DNA of 64,000 bases from Sphingomicrobium sp. (GCA_030447545.1 JAUJOV010000001.1:186001-250000); one strand, 5' to 3'. Shown: positions 1-8,614, counted from the stretch's first letter. Notes: a model not told the origin generated them from the letters alone. Translations and numbers: made by a program.

Positions 1-35
1 GAGCGGCCTAAGGCGCGCTGCGAGACGCGTCCGAC

Positions 36-56
36 GTCACGAATTTACTTCGTGAC
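36..56. repeat. Perfect 8-bp inverted repeat (hairpin)
   Basis: GTCACGAA at 36-43 and TTCGTGAC at 49-56 are exact reverse complements around a 5-base TTTAC loop. It lies at the left edge, beyond the recombinase remnant. No T-run follows, so a terminator is not supported. It could be an operator or a recombinase-related site. The rest of 1-239 holds no gene I can support. Confidence 0.5.
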
Positions 57-239
57 AATGTTTATTTGTTGGTTGTTCCCTGACTTACGTCGCTGATCGC
101 ACGGTGCGTGGCTTCGTTCTTCAGGCTTGTCATGATTTTCTCCCTGAGCATGGTGATGCTGGGAAAACTGCGCATTGACCCTTTCGGAACAGCAAATCGC
201 TCTGTCGCGATCCTTTCTAAAGTCTTCCGAACGTCGCTG

Positions 240-734
240 TCATTCACGATATGGCGAATCTCGCCTGGCCTTAGAGCGCCGGCGCCTGCGATGCGCGAGG
301 CCGGCGCAGCCTTGGATGTGAGTCTTGCCGTCTGTGGTCCAGACATATGCCCCGAACCGCGGCGTCAACTGAAGGAGCGTGACCGCCTGCCGCGAGAGAG
401 GCACAAGGTGCGAGCGGGCGGACTTCGTCTCTTCACTACCCAGTACCCACGTCCCTCGCTCCAGGTCGAGCTGGGCCCACCGCATGGACGCAACCTCAGT
501 GCGCCTCTGGCCGGTTAGGAAGAGCATCCGAACGAAACCGGCATAAGGGTAGCCAAGTAGTTCAGAGGCTTTCCATGCGCGGGAAACCTCCTCCATATCG
601 AGGAAGCGGTCGCGCGGAGCCTCATCCTCTCCAGTTTTCCGATCACAGCGCCGACAAACCCTTGAGTCCTCGGTTGCGCTCCGCCCGGAGGGCTGCGCTG
701 GGGTTCGAATGCCTCCGCCCGCGTCGGCCGCCAA
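240..734 (-). pseudogene. Tyrosine recombinase / phage integrase remnant
   Basis: The reading frame keeps only the first part of a tyrosine recombinase catalytic domain: a TGQRRTEV segment carrying the first catalytic arginine, then MRWAQLDLE and a TKSARSHLVPLS hairpin segment with the catalytic lysine. The N-terminal DNA-binding domain is absent, and the downstream HxxR and tyrosine motifs are not found before the stop at 240. The first 35 or so codons do not look like recombinase. Without the nucleophilic tyrosine it cannot be active. It probably marks the scar of an old integrated element. A frameshift near 240-350 cannot be excluded, but the opposite frame shows no integrase C-terminus either. 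Confidence 0.55.
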
Positions 735-737
735 TGG

Positions 738-1847
738 TTACAGCGAGATGCTCGGGCTGTAGCGCATTTCGTGCTGGGCGATGGTGGCGCGGACCACGTT
801 CTGCATCAGCGCCATTCGGGTCGGGAGAGGAACCGAGGTCTTCCTGATCATCACCGCGACCGAATAGCTGCGCCCGTCGGGGGCGGTGAGGATGCCGATG
901 TCGTTGTACCCGGCCTGGGTGGCGCCGAGCACCTGGCCGGTGCCGGTCTTGTGGCTGAGGCTCCAGCCGGCCTTGAGGCCGCCCTTCAGCCTGTTCGGGC
1001 CGGTCCTGGTCTGGCTCATGATCGACAGCAGGCGCGCGGTCGAGGCGGGCGAGAGCAGTTCGCCCCGCTTCAGGCGCGCGAGCGCATTGACGATCGCGCT
1101 GGCCGAAGCGCCGTCATAGGGGTCCTCGAGGTAGCGGTTGAACGCCGCGCGGCGGACCGTCATCGGAAGCGCGTTCCTCGCCTGGTAAAAGGCATTGCCG
1201 ATCGAATAGCTCTGGGTCCAGGTGAGGCCGGCGATGCGCGCCTGGAGCGAGCGCTCGCCGTTGTAGAAGCGGATCGCGCCGAGGCCCTTGGTACGGATCA
1301 TCGCGCGCACCGCTTCGGGCCCGCCGACCGAGCGCATCAACTTGTCGTTGGCCGTATTGTCGCTCTTGGTCAGAGCTTCGCTCATCAAATTGGAGAGGCT
1401 CGTCGTATAGCCGCCACCGAGGATTTTGGAGCGGATCGGCTGGTGGAACAGCGTCAGGTCGCTTCGCCCGAGGCTAACCCTATCGGTCAGACTCACGCGG
1501 CCTTTGTCGACCGCGTCCAGCGCGGTGATCGCCACCCACAATTTGCTGACGCTCTGCTGCGGCGTGAGCACGGCTCCGTTCCAGTCGGTGGCCCAGCCCT
1601 CGTTGACCGACTTTACCGCGATCCCGACGCTGCCGTTGAAGCCGCGGCCGAGCTGGTCGATGCGGTTCGCGAGGTAGGCCGGCGCCTGCGGCGTGCGGAC
1701 TGCTTGAACCGGGCGCGGCGCAACCGGCCGCGGCTGCGCCGCGGGCTGCGCGGCGGCGGACCCGGCCATGCTCTGGAGAACCACGCCGGTCCCGGTTTGC
1801 CCAACCGAAAACAGCGCCATTCCAAGGCTGATCCAAAGCGACGTCAT
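738..1847 (-). CDS. Class A beta-lactamase-like serine hydrolase
   Basis: Exported serine hydrolase of the class A beta-lactamase (beta-lactamase2) family, about 369 residues. The start at 1847 is preferred over a GTG at 1868 because a GGGGGAA ribosome site lies just upstream of it. A hydrophobic signal segment and an Ala/Pro/Gln-rich linker precede the catalytic domain. The active-site elements are visible: SVSK near residues 99-102, SDN near 162-164 and KTG near 300-302. The SDN-KTG spacing is about 30 residues longer than in TEM-type enzymes, and I cannot identify a canonical ExxxN omega-loop glutamate. Whether it hydrolyses beta-lactams or is a peptidoglycan-related esterase is therefore open. 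It stands alone, with no LysR-type regulator beside it. Confidence 0.8.
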   Translation of the reverse strand: MTSLWISLGMALFSVGQTGTGVVLQSMAGSAAAQPAAQPRPVAPRPVQAVRTPQAPAYLANRIDQLGRGFNGSVGIAVKSVNEGWATDWNGAVLTPQQSVSKLWVAITALDAVDKGRVSLTDRVSLGRSDLTLFHQPIRSKILGGGYTTSLSNLMSEALTKSDNTANDKLMRSVGGPEAVRAMIRTKGLGAIRFYNGERSLQARIAGLTWTQSYSIGNAFYQARNALPMTVRRAAFNRYLEDPYDGASASAIVNALARLKRGELLSPASTARLLSIMSQTRTGPNRLKGGLKAGWSLSHKTGTGQVLGATQAGYNDIGILTAPDGRSYSVAVMIRKTSVPLPTRMALMQNVVRATIAQHEMRYSPSISL

Positions 1848-1968
1848 GACTGTACTTTCCCCCACCAAAACCCAAGCAATGCCAGCAGGTTAGCGTATCA
1901 TGCCTGAACGCAGCCTGTTCCACCCGGCGACTTGAGAATCGCACTGCGGAGGCGATTTGCCAAGCCCG

Positions 1969-2787
1969 TTATGACGCGGGCGGCGGGCTCCTGGCGAGCA
2001 AGGCGGCGGACTCGATCTCGTCGAGCGCGCGATGCACCGCGACATATTGCCGCGCCTTGGCGACCCAGGCTCGCGCATGCGGCGCGCCCGGGAGCCGCAT
2101 GGTCTCGGCGAGCGCAGGCTGCACCTCGCCGCCCTCCAGCAGCGACAAGGCGCGAAGGTAGCGCGCGTCAGGCTGGGTCGAGGGCCGGTCGGCCTGGCGG
2201 ATCTCGATCAGCGAGCCGAGCTCGCGCTGGAACTGGCTCCACCAGCCTTCGCTCGCAGCGCCGGAGCGCAGCTGAGGCCCGAGCCCGCGATATTCGGCGA
2301 GGAGGTCGTTGAGGCTGACCGGATCGCGCGATCCGGTGAGGAGGGTCGCGACCGCCGCCTGGTGGGTCGCGCCGAAGCGGTCGAGCAGAATCGGCTCGAG
2401 GTAGCCGAGCGGGACTCCGCGCTCGACGGCCCGGCGCGCTGCGAAGGCGACGAGCAAGGCGTCGGCCCGGCCGGCCGAGCCCTCGACCCGCTCGGCGGCG
2501 GTCTCGACGCGGGCAAGCCGTGCCTCGAGCTCGGCGAGGCGGGTGGCGTCGGCTGCGGATGGGTCGAGCGGCTGCTGAGCGAGCTGTGCTGGGCCGGACG
2601 CGCTCGGCTCGGGTGTCGCCACGGCGGTGAGCGCAGGTGGCTCGGGGGTGACCCCGAGGAAGCGCGCGGCCTGGTCGTAGCGGGCGAGCGCCCAGGCCGC
2701 GGTCGCGGCGCCGGCGAGGATCAGCGCGATTGCGATCAGCACGCGGGCGCTCCAGCTGAGGCCGGGGCGGGTCGAAGCAGTGGCCAT
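1969..2787 (-). CDS. Mitofilin/Mic60-like inner-membrane protein
   Basis: 272-residue protein with one N-terminal membrane anchor (about residues 13-35), a Pro/Ala-rich stretch, a predicted coiled coil (about residues 80-110, LAELEARLARVETAAERV) and a helical C-terminal domain. This is the architecture of alphaproteobacterial Mic60/mitofilin (COG4223), the bacterial relative of the mitochondrial crista-junction protein. The family is typically found behind hemC and hemD, as here; this gene begins 6 bases after hemD ends. A role in shaping inner membrane or tethering it to the envelope is inferred from the family. The C-terminal segment with ALAETMRLPG and HARAWVAKARQY fits the mitofilin signature region but is divergent. 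The alternative is a HemX-like anchor of the same operon position. Confidence 0.7.
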   Translation of the reverse strand: MATASTRPGLSWSARVLIAIALILAGAATAAWALARYDQAARFLGVTPEPPALTAVATPEPSASGPAQLAQQPLDPSAADATRLAELEARLARVETAAERVEGSAGRADALLVAFAARRAVERGVPLGYLEPILLDRFGATHQAAVATLLTGSRDPVSLNDLLAEYRGLGPQLRSGAASEGWWSQFQRELGSLIEIRQADRPSTQPDARYLRALSLLEGGEVQPALAETMRLPGAPHARAWVAKARQYVAVHRALDEIESAALLARSPPPAS

Positions 2788-2793
2788 GTGCGC

Positions 2794-3456
2794 CTAGCTT
2801 TCGCACAGCCGGGCGGCGAGGGCCAGAAGCTCGGCATCGCTCGGCGCCCGCGCCGCTTCGAGCCGGCACCAGCCGCTGCCCGCCGCCTCGGCCGCAGCCT
2901 CGCTGATCGCGGCGATGCAGATGCTCGGCCGGTCGGCTTCGCGGACGAGCTCGGCAAGGCGGCGCGCGGCGCGCGGCGAATGGACTGCGGCGACCTGTCC
3001 GGCGAGCTGGTCGAGCGCGGCAGGCGGGTGGAGCGGCGTTGCGCGATAGACGCAGAGGCAGGCGATGGCGTGGGGAGGCTGGTCGGGCATCCGGCGGTCC
3101 TCGCCGCATGGATGAAGCAGCCGCGCGCCTTGCGGAATGGCACCGAGCAGGGCGTCGACTCCTCGGTGGCCGACGCTCGCCAGGCCGAAGCCCGCGACCT
3201 CGGCGGCGCGCGCGGTGGCTTCGCCGACCGCGTGGACCGGAAGTGCTCGAATCCGGTCGAGGTGGTCGCCGCCGAAGCGGAGCGCATTGGCGCTGGTCAG
3301 AAGGAGGGCGTCGAACTCTTGCGGGTCGGGGGCGGCCCACTCGACCGGCTCGAGCTCGAACAAGGGGATGGTCGTCACCTGGAGGCCGAGCTGCCTGGCG
3401 CGGTCGGCGCTGTGGCGCGCGCCTGGGTCGGGGCGGAACAGGAACAGGCGCCTCAT
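2794..3456 (-). CDS. hemD: Uroporphyrinogen-III synthase
   Basis: Cytoplasmic enzyme that closes hydroxymethylbilane with inversion of ring D to give uroporphyrinogen III. About 220 residues, the normal size. The protein starts MRRLFLFRPDPGA, the usual N-terminus, and shows the family's LLLTSANALRF segment and VGEATARAAEVAGF turn. Sequence conservation in this family is weak, so the call leans on position. Its ATG overlaps the TGA of hemC by four bases (ATGA), implying translational coupling, and the mitofilin-like gene follows. The frame is open far upstream but that part is antisense to hemC coding and is not used. Confidence 0.88.
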   Translation of the reverse strand: MRRLFLFRPDPGARHSADRARQLGLQVTTIPLFELEPVEWAAPDPQEFDALLLTSANALRFGGDHLDRIRALPVHAVGEATARAAEVAGFGLASVGHRGVDALLGAIPQGARLLHPCGEDRRMPDQPPHAIACLCVYRATPLHPPAALDQLAGQVAAVHSPRAARRLAELVREADRPSICIAAISEAAAEAAGSGWCRLEAARAPSDAELLALAARLCES

Positions 3457-4373
3457 TGGCGCAAAAACAGGCTCCAGATCGATTCCGGGGCCTTTTCCAG
3501 CATGGCGCGCGCAAGCTCCGCCGGGGCCTCGCGATCGCTGCAGTCGAATATCACCTCGTCGCGGACCTGCTCGCGCCCGTCCTCGGACAAGAGCTGCGCT
3601 CGAAGGCGGACCTTGCCCTCGACGATCTCGGCATAGGCTGCGACCGGCGAGTGGCAGGTCCCGCCGAGCGCCGCGGAAAAGGCGCGCTCCGCGCGGATGA
3701 TCGCATGGGTGGTGCGATCGTCGATGATCGTCAGCACCGCGGCGGTGAACGCATCGTCCGAGCGGCATTCGATCGCAATCACCGCCTGGGTTGGCGCGGG
3801 CAGCATGATCTCGATCGGGATCGGCGTTCCCACGTTGGCAATGCCGAGCCGCCGCAGGCCGGCTCCGGCGAGCAGGGTCGCGTCATATTCGCCCGACTGG
3901 ACCTTGGCGATTCGCGTCTGAACGTTGCCGCGGATCGGCACGACGTTGAGGTCGGGGCGCATCGACAGAAGCTGTGCCTTGCGCCGGGGCGAGGACGTGC
4001 CGACGGTCGCGCCCTGCCGGAGCGCGTCGATCGACTCGGCGCCGATCAGCCGCTCCTCGACCTCGCCGCGGGGACGCACCGCGGCGATGCTGATGCTCCT
4101 CGGCCGAACGGCCTCGACGTCCTTGAGGGAATGGACGCAGAAGTCGACCTGCTTGTCGAGCAGCGCGCGGTCGAGCTCCTTGGTCCACAAGGCCTTGCCG
4201 CCGATCTCCGCAAGCGGGCGGTCCTTGACCCTGTCGCCGGTGGTCTCGACAGCCTTGACGTCGATGAAGTCGGCGGGCCAGCGGTTCGCGACCTCGAGCG
4301 CCGAGGCGACCTTGTGGGCCTGGGTGAGAGCGAGCGGCGAGCCGCGCGTTCCGAGAATCGGGGACCGGATCAT
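3453..4373 (-). CDS. hemC: Hydroxymethylbilane synthase (porphobilinogen deaminase)
   Basis: Joins four porphobilinogen molecules into hydroxymethylbilane, the third step of the C5-type tetrapyrrole pathway in the cytoplasm. 306 residues, standard length. Visible hallmarks are TRGSPLALTQA near the N-terminus, HSLKDV at 81-86, GTSSPRRKAQL, RGNVQTR, and GGTCHSPV with Cys240 as the dipyrromethane-cofactor attachment site. The start at 4373 begins the conserved core directly; the frame continues upstream only as antisense of tsaD. It is divergently transcribed from tsaD, with about 93 bases between the two starts for both promoters. Confidence 0.96.
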   Translation of the reverse strand: MIRSPILGTRGSPLALTQAHKVASALEVANRWPADFIDVKAVETTGDRVKDRPLAEIGGKALWTKELDRALLDKQVDFCVHSLKDVEAVRPRSISIAAVRPRGEVEERLIGAESIDALRQGATVGTSSPRRKAQLLSMRPDLNVVPIRGNVQTRIAKVQSGEYDATLLAGAGLRRLGIANVGTPIPIEIMLPAPTQAVIAIECRSDDAFTAAVLTIIDDRTTHAIIRAERAFSAALGGTCHSPVAAYAEIVEGKVRLRAQLLSEDGREQVRDEVIFDCSDREAPAELARAMLEKAPESIWSLFLRQ

Positions 4374-4466
4374 TGTTCCCCTGACTAGCCGGGAACCCGG
4401 TTGCGGTCGAGCATGAGCCCTCCTTCCACCTAGCGAAGCGAGGCCGCGTCGGGCAAAGGCGCGAGC

Positions 4467-5498
4467 ATGGCGCTGGTCCTGGGCCTTGAATCCTCGTGCG
4501 ATGATACCGCCGCGGCGCTGGTCGGCAGCGACCGCGCAATCCTCGCGCACGCGCTCGCCGGGCAGAACGAGGCCCACCGGCCGTTCGGCGGAGTGGTGCC
4601 CGAGATCGCCGCCCGCGCCCATGTCGAGATCCTGCCCGAGTTGATCCGGCGCGTCCTCAGCGAAGCGGGCAAGACCATCGGCGAGGTGGACGCAGTGGCC
4701 GCCACCGCCGGGCCCGGCCTGATCGGCGGAGTGATGGTCGCGCTTCTCGCCGGAAAGGGGCTGGCGCTCGCGACCGGCAGGCCGCTGATCGCCGTCAACC
4801 ACCTCGAGGGCCATGCGCTGTCGCCGCGGCTGGTCGATCCCGAGCTCGAATTCCCATACCTGCTGCTGCTCGTCTCGGGCGGCCATTGCCAGCTGCTCGA
4901 GGTGCGCCGAGTCGGCGAGTACCGGCGGCTTGCGACGACGATCGACGATGCGGCGGGCGAGGCGTTCGACAAGGCGGCCAAGCTGCTCGGCCTGCCTTAC
5001 CCCGGGGGACCTGCAATCGAGACGCTGGCGGCGCAAGGCGATCCGCACGCCGTCCCGCTGCCGCGGCCGCTGGCCGGCTCGGGCGAGCCGCATTTCTCCT
5101 TCGCGGGCCTGAAGAGCGCGGTGCAGCGCGCCGCCGCTTCCGGCGAGCACCGGCCGGCCGACATCGCCGCCTCGTTCCAGCAGGCGATCCTTGACTGCCT
5201 TGTCGACCGCACGAAGCTGGCGCTCGAGCGGACGAACGCCCGGACGCTGGTGGTCGCGGGCGGAGTAGCGGCAAACGCCCGCGTGCGCGCGGCGCTCGAA
5301 CGGCTTGCGATCGACGAGGGCCGGAGCTTCGCGGTTCCGCCGGCCTGGCTGTGCACCGACAATGCGGCGATGATCGCCTGGGCCGGCGCCGAGCGCTTCG
5401 AGCGCGGGCTTACCGACCCGCTCGACGCTCCGGCGCGGGCGCGCTGGCCGCTCGACGCTCAGGCCGAGAAGGTGCGTGGAGCGGGGGTCAAGGCGTGA
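4467..5498 (+). CDS. tsaD: tRNA threonylcarbamoyladenosine biosynthesis protein TsaD
   Basis: Transfers the threonylcarbamoyl group to A37 of ANN-decoding tRNAs, working with TsaB, TsaE and TsaC. 343 residues in the ASKHA fold. It starts MALVLGLESSCDDTAAAL, the typical TsaD N-terminus, and carries the metal-binding NHLEGH motif at His112 and His116. The VSGGHCQL and VAGGVAAN motifs are also present. TsaB and TsaE are not in the window. Its stop overlaps the GTG start of gpsA (GTGA), so the two are probably cotranscribed. This adjacency is common in alphaproteobacteria. Confidence 0.97.
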   Translation: MALVLGLESSCDDTAAALVGSDRAILAHALAGQNEAHRPFGGVVPEIAARAHVEILPELIRRVLSEAGKTIGEVDAVAATAGPGLIGGVMVALLAGKGLALATGRPLIAVNHLEGHALSPRLVDPELEFPYLLLLVSGGHCQLLEVRRVGEYRRLATTIDDAAGEAFDKAAKLLGLPYPGGPAIETLAAQGDPHAVPLPRPLAGSGEPHFSFAGLKSAVQRAAASGEHRPADIAASFQQAILDCLVDRTKLALERTNARTLVVAGGVAANARVRAALERLAIDEGRSFAVPPAWLCTDNAAMIAWAGAERFERGLTDPLDAPARARWPLDAQAEKVRGAGVKA

Positions 5499-6484
5499 GC
5501 TTCGAGCGGATCGGCGTGATCGGCGGCGGCGCCTGGGGCACTGCGCTGTCGCAGGTCGCGGCGAGCGGCGGCGGCCACGTCCTGCGGTGGGCGCGCGAGC
5601 CCGCGGTGGGCGGGGCGGTCATCGCGAGCCCCGGCAGCCCCTGGGTCGTGCGCGGCGGGCGGCTGGACCCGGCGATCCGCGCGACCGGTGAGCTCGACGA
5701 GCTTGCCGGGTGCGACGCCTGGCTGGTGGTCACGCCCGCGCAGCACATGCGCGCGGTTCTCGAAGCCTCGCCCAGGTGCGGCAAGCCGCTGGTGCTGTGC
5801 GCCAAGGGCATCGAGGAGCGCAGCGGTCGGCTGCTCCACCATGTGGCGCGGGAGGCCTGCCCGGGCTCGCCGATCGCGGTCCTGTCGGGGCCGACCTTTG
5901 CCCACGAGGTCGCCGCAGGGCTGCCGACGGCAGTCACGCTCGCGGCCGAGGACGAGGCTGTGGCCGAGCAGCTTCGCGAGCGGATCGCGCTGCCGACCTT
6001 CCGGATCTATTCGACCGACGACGTCGCCGGCGCGGAGATCGGGGGGGCGGTCAAGAACGTGCTGGCGATCGCCTGCGGCGTGGTCGAGGGCAAGGGGCTC
6101 GGCCAGAACGCGCGCGCCGCGCTGATCGCGCGCGGCTTTGCCGAAATGACCCGCTTCGGGATCGCCAACGGGGCTCGGGCGGAGACGCTCGCGGGCCTGT
6201 CGGGGCTCGGCGACCTGGTGCTTACCTGTTCCTCGACAAGCTCGCGCAACTTCTCGCTCGGCGTCGGAATCGGGCAGGGGCGGCCCGCGGCCGAGCTGAT
6301 GGCCGACCGCCGCACGGTCGCCGAGGGAGCGTTCACCGCGCCGGTGCTCGCGCGGCTTGCGGCGCAGATGGATGTCGAGATGCCGGTGGTTGCCGCGGTC
6401 GAGAGATTGCTGTCGGGCGAAGCCGACGTCGACCAGGTTCTTCTGGAGCTGCTTTCGCGCCCGCCGCGCGCGGAAGCGTTCTGA
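5495..6484 (+). CDS. gpsA: NAD(P)-dependent glycerol-3-phosphate dehydrogenase
   Basis: Reduces dihydroxyacetone phosphate to sn-glycerol-3-phosphate, the phospholipid backbone precursor. 329 residues. The Rossmann motif GVIGGGAWGTALS is at the N-terminus, followed by CAKGIE, LSGPTFAHEVA, the EIGGAVKNVLAIACG segment with the catalytic lysine, and GLSGLGDLVLTC. I place the start at the GTG at 5495, which overlaps the tsaD stop and puts the Rossmann motif at the usual distance. The frame extends upstream but only as a shadow of tsaD. Confidence 0.95.
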   Translation: MSFERIGVIGGGAWGTALSQVAASGGGHVLRWAREPAVGGAVIASPGSPWVVRGGRLDPAIRATGELDELAGCDAWLVVTPAQHMRAVLEASPRCGKPLVLCAKGIEERSGRLLHHVAREACPGSPIAVLSGPTFAHEVAAGLPTAVTLAAEDEAVAEQLRERIALPTFRIYSTDDVAGAEIGGAVKNVLAIACGVVEGKGLGQNARAALIARGFAEMTRFGIANGARAETLAGLSGLGDLVLTCSSTSSRNFSLGVGIGQGRPAAELMADRRTVAEGAFTAPVLARLAAQMDVEMPVVAAVERLLSGEADVDQVLLELLSRPPRAEAF

Positions 6485-6495
6485 GCGCCGTGGCG

Positions 6496-6657
6496 TCAGA
6501 AGTCGATCGCGACGCCCTTCTTCTCCCAGTCGCCGTAGCGCGTCGGGTCGAGGCGCTTTTCCTCGCCTGCGGGCGGAGCGCCGGGCTCGGCGTCCTCCGG
6601 CTGCGGGACCGGAGGCGATTTGGAGAGATAGGCGGGGACCTTGGGCCGCTTGGTCAT
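6496..6657 (-). CDS. DUF1674 protein, SDHAF4-like succinate dehydrogenase assembly factor
   Basis: 53-residue protein ending in RYGDWEKKGVAIDF, which matches the conserved C-terminal signature of DUF1674 and its mitochondrial homologue SDHAF4. That family binds the flavinylated SdhA subunit and helps assemble succinate dehydrogenase. The N-terminal half is Pro/Lys-rich and probably disordered. It sits antisense in the gap between gpsA and the rsmB-type gene, and no sdh genes are in the window. The start is the ATG giving MTKRPKVPAYL; a longer upstream extension of the frame only shadows the methyltransferase gene. Confidence 0.85.
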   Translation of the reverse strand: MTKRPKVPAYLSKSPPVPQPEDAEPGAPPAGEEKRLDPTRYGDWEKKGVAIDF

Positions 6658-6676
6658 GGCCGCAAGATGAGGGCCG

Positions 6677-7942
6677 GTGACGCCAATGCCAAGCACTGAA
6701 GGTGTCGCCGCCCGCCGGGCGGCGCTGCAGATGCTCGATGCAGTGCTTCGCCGCGGGCGGACGCTGGACAGCGCGGCCGACGCTGCGAAGGGCCTGCAGG
6801 CCAACGACCGCGCGCTTGCTGTGGCCATTGCCGGCGAAGTGCTCCGCCGTATCCCGGACCTCGACGCACTGGTCGACGGCGCCACTCGCCAGCGCCTGCC
6901 GGACGACAGCAAGGCGCGCATGGTGCTGCGCATCGCGCTTGCGCAGAAGGTCGCGCTCGCAACGCCCGATCACGCGCTGGTCGCCACCGCATTGCCACTG
7001 GTCGACGGCGGACCGCGGCGGCTGGTCCACGGCGTGCTCGGCACGCTTCTGCGGCGCGGGCTTACGCCGATCGATGCACCGCGGCTGCCGGAGCCCGTCG
7101 AGCAGCGCTGGCGGCAGGCCTGGGGCGAGGAGATGGTCATGGCCGCGCGGCGGCTGATCGGACATCGTCCGCCGCTCGACCTCAGCTTTGCCGACGAGGC
7201 CGAGGCGCTGGACTTCGCGAAGGCGCAGGGCGGCGTCTCCCTCGCGCCGCGGCACGTGCGGCTGCACGATGCGGGTGCAGTGCACGAGCTGCCCGGGTTC
7301 GGCCAGGGGCGGTGGTGGGTGCAGGACCTCGCCGCCTCCGTCCCGGCCCGGCTGATCCCGAGCGACGCTCGCGACGTGCTCGATTTGTGTGCAGCGCCGG
7401 GGGGCAAGTCGATGCAGCTTGCCGCGGCCGGGCACCGCGTGACGTCGCTCGATCGGTCCGAAGCGCGGCTCGAGCGGCTGCGCGAGAATTTCGAGCGCAC
7501 GGGTCTAAGCGCCGAGCTGATCGCCGGCGACGCGCGCGAATGGGAGCCGGATCGGAGCTTCGACGCGATCCTGCTCGACGCGCCCTGCTCGGCGACCGGC
7601 ACCTTCCGGCGCCATCCGGAGGTGCTCTACCGCGCGCGGCCGCAGGTCATCGCCGACAGCGCCGAGCTTCAGAAGCGCCTGCTCGAGCGCGCGGCGCAAT
7701 GGCTGAAGCCGGGCGGTGCCCTGGTCTATTCGGTCTGCTCGATGGAGCCCGAGGAGGGCGAGGAGGTCGTCGCCGGCGTGGCCGGCGCAAGCGTGGATCC
7801 GGCGATCGGCCCGGCGCGTGAATTGCCCGACTTCGTGACGCCATCGCCGGACGGCGGGGTGCGCATCCTCCCGGGGCTGATCGAGGAGCAGGGCGGGCTC
7901 GACGGCTTCTTTGTCGCGCCCCTTGTCCGGAGCGGCGATTAG
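6677..7942 (+). CDS. RsmB/NOP-family rRNA (cytosine-5) methyltransferase
   Basis: 421-residue RNA m5C methyltransferase with an N-terminal NusB-like helical domain (about 1-140) and a C-terminal Rossmann methyltransferase domain. Motif I is LDLCAAPGGKSMQLA. The two catalytic cysteines are visible: Cys304 in LLDAPCSATGT and Cys354 in YSVCSMEPEEGE. The likely substrate is 16S rRNA, as for RsmB (C967 in E. coli), but the exact site cannot be read from sequence. The start is GTG at 6677 with GAGG four bases upstream, or ATG at 6686. The gene leads directly into rpe. Confidence 0.9.
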   Translation: MTPMPSTEGVAARRAALQMLDAVLRRGRTLDSAADAAKGLQANDRALAVAIAGEVLRRIPDLDALVDGATRQRLPDDSKARMVLRIALAQKVALATPDHALVATALPLVDGGPRRLVHGVLGTLLRRGLTPIDAPRLPEPVEQRWRQAWGEEMVMAARRLIGHRPPLDLSFADEAEALDFAKAQGGVSLAPRHVRLHDAGAVHELPGFGQGRWWVQDLAASVPARLIPSDARDVLDLCAAPGGKSMQLAAAGHRVTSLDRSEARLERLRENFERTGLSAELIAGDAREWEPDRSFDAILLDAPCSATGTFRRHPEVLYRARPQVIADSAELQKRLLERAAQWLKPGGALVYSVCSMEPEEGEEVVAGVAGASVDPAIGPARELPDFVTPSPDGGVRILPGLIEEQGGLDGFFVAPLVRSGD

Positions 7943-7957
7943 CGCTTAATCGGTTCC

Positions 7958-8614
7958 ATGCCGATCATCGCCCTGTCGATCCTGTCCGCCGACTTCGCCA
8001 GGCTGGGCGAGGAAGTGCGCGCGATCGACGAGGCCGGCGCCGACTGGATCCACATCGACGTCATGGACGGCCATTTCGTGCCCAATTTGACGATCGGGCC
8101 GGGCGTGGTGAAGGCGCTTCGGCCCCACACCAGCAAGCCGTTCGACGTCCATTTGATGATTTCGCCCGTCGACCCGTTCCTCGACGGCTTTGCCGAGGCG
8201 GGCGCCGACCTGATCACCGTCCATCCCGAGGCTGGGCCGCACCTTCACCGCACGATCCAGCGGATCAAGGCGCTCGGCAAGAAGGCGGGCGTGTCGCTCA
8301 ACCCGGCCACTCCGGCCAAGATGCTCGACTATGTGCTCGAGGACGTCGACCTCGTGCTGGTGATGAGCGTCAATCCCGGCTTCGGCGGGCAGAAGTTCAT
8401 TGCAAGCCAGCTCGGCAAGATCGAGGCGGTGGCGAACCGCATCGGCAAGCAGGGGCTGAACGTCGACCTCGAGGTCGACGGCGGGATCGACCCGCAAACC
8501 GCGCGCCAGGCGGTCGAGGCCGGAGCGACCGCACTCGTAGCCGGGACACCGGCGTTCCCCGGCGGCCCAGCCTCCTACCAATCAAACATTCGAGCGCTCC
8601 GGGGAGAGGGATGA
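7958..8614 (+). CDS. rpe: Ribulose-phosphate 3-epimerase
   Basis: Interconverts ribulose-5-phosphate and xylulose-5-phosphate in the pentose phosphate pathway. 218-residue TIM barrel of normal size. Hallmarks are [12 protein letters not shown], the metal-binding [32 protein letters not shown] and [11 protein letters not shown]. It starts 15 bases after the methyltransferase gene and its stop overlaps the ATG of the heparinase-like gene (ATGA). The three probably form one transcript, an order seen often in sphingomonads. Confidence 0.97.
   Translation: MPIIALSILSADFARLGEEVRAIDEAGADWIHIDVMDGHFVPNLTIGPGVVKALRPHTSKPFDVHLMISPVDPFLDGFAEAGADLITVHPEAGPHLHRTIQRIKALGKKAGVSLNPATPAKMLDYVLEDVDLVLVMSVNPGFGGQKFIASQLGKIEAVANRIGKQGLNVDLEVDGGIDPQTARQAVEAGATALVAGTPAFPGGPASYQSNIRALRGEG

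Noticed and set aside
695-734. tRNA-like 3' end (GGGGTTCGAATGCC ... GGCCGCCA)
   Set aside because: The distance from the T-loop-like text to CCA is about 7 bases too long, the T-stem has mismatches (G against G at its closing pair), and no matching acceptor or anticodon stem is present upstream.
771-1907. Long plus-strand frame opposite the beta-lactamase-like gene
   Set aside because: Arg/Ala/Gly-rich antisense text without domain signal; a GC-rich shadow.
5459-7435. 658-codon minus-strand frame across gpsA and the methyltransferase gene
   Set aside because: Composition is His/Arg/Gln-rich antisense text, and it spans two well-supported genes. Only the DUF1674 segment on that strand is real, and it is in a different frame.
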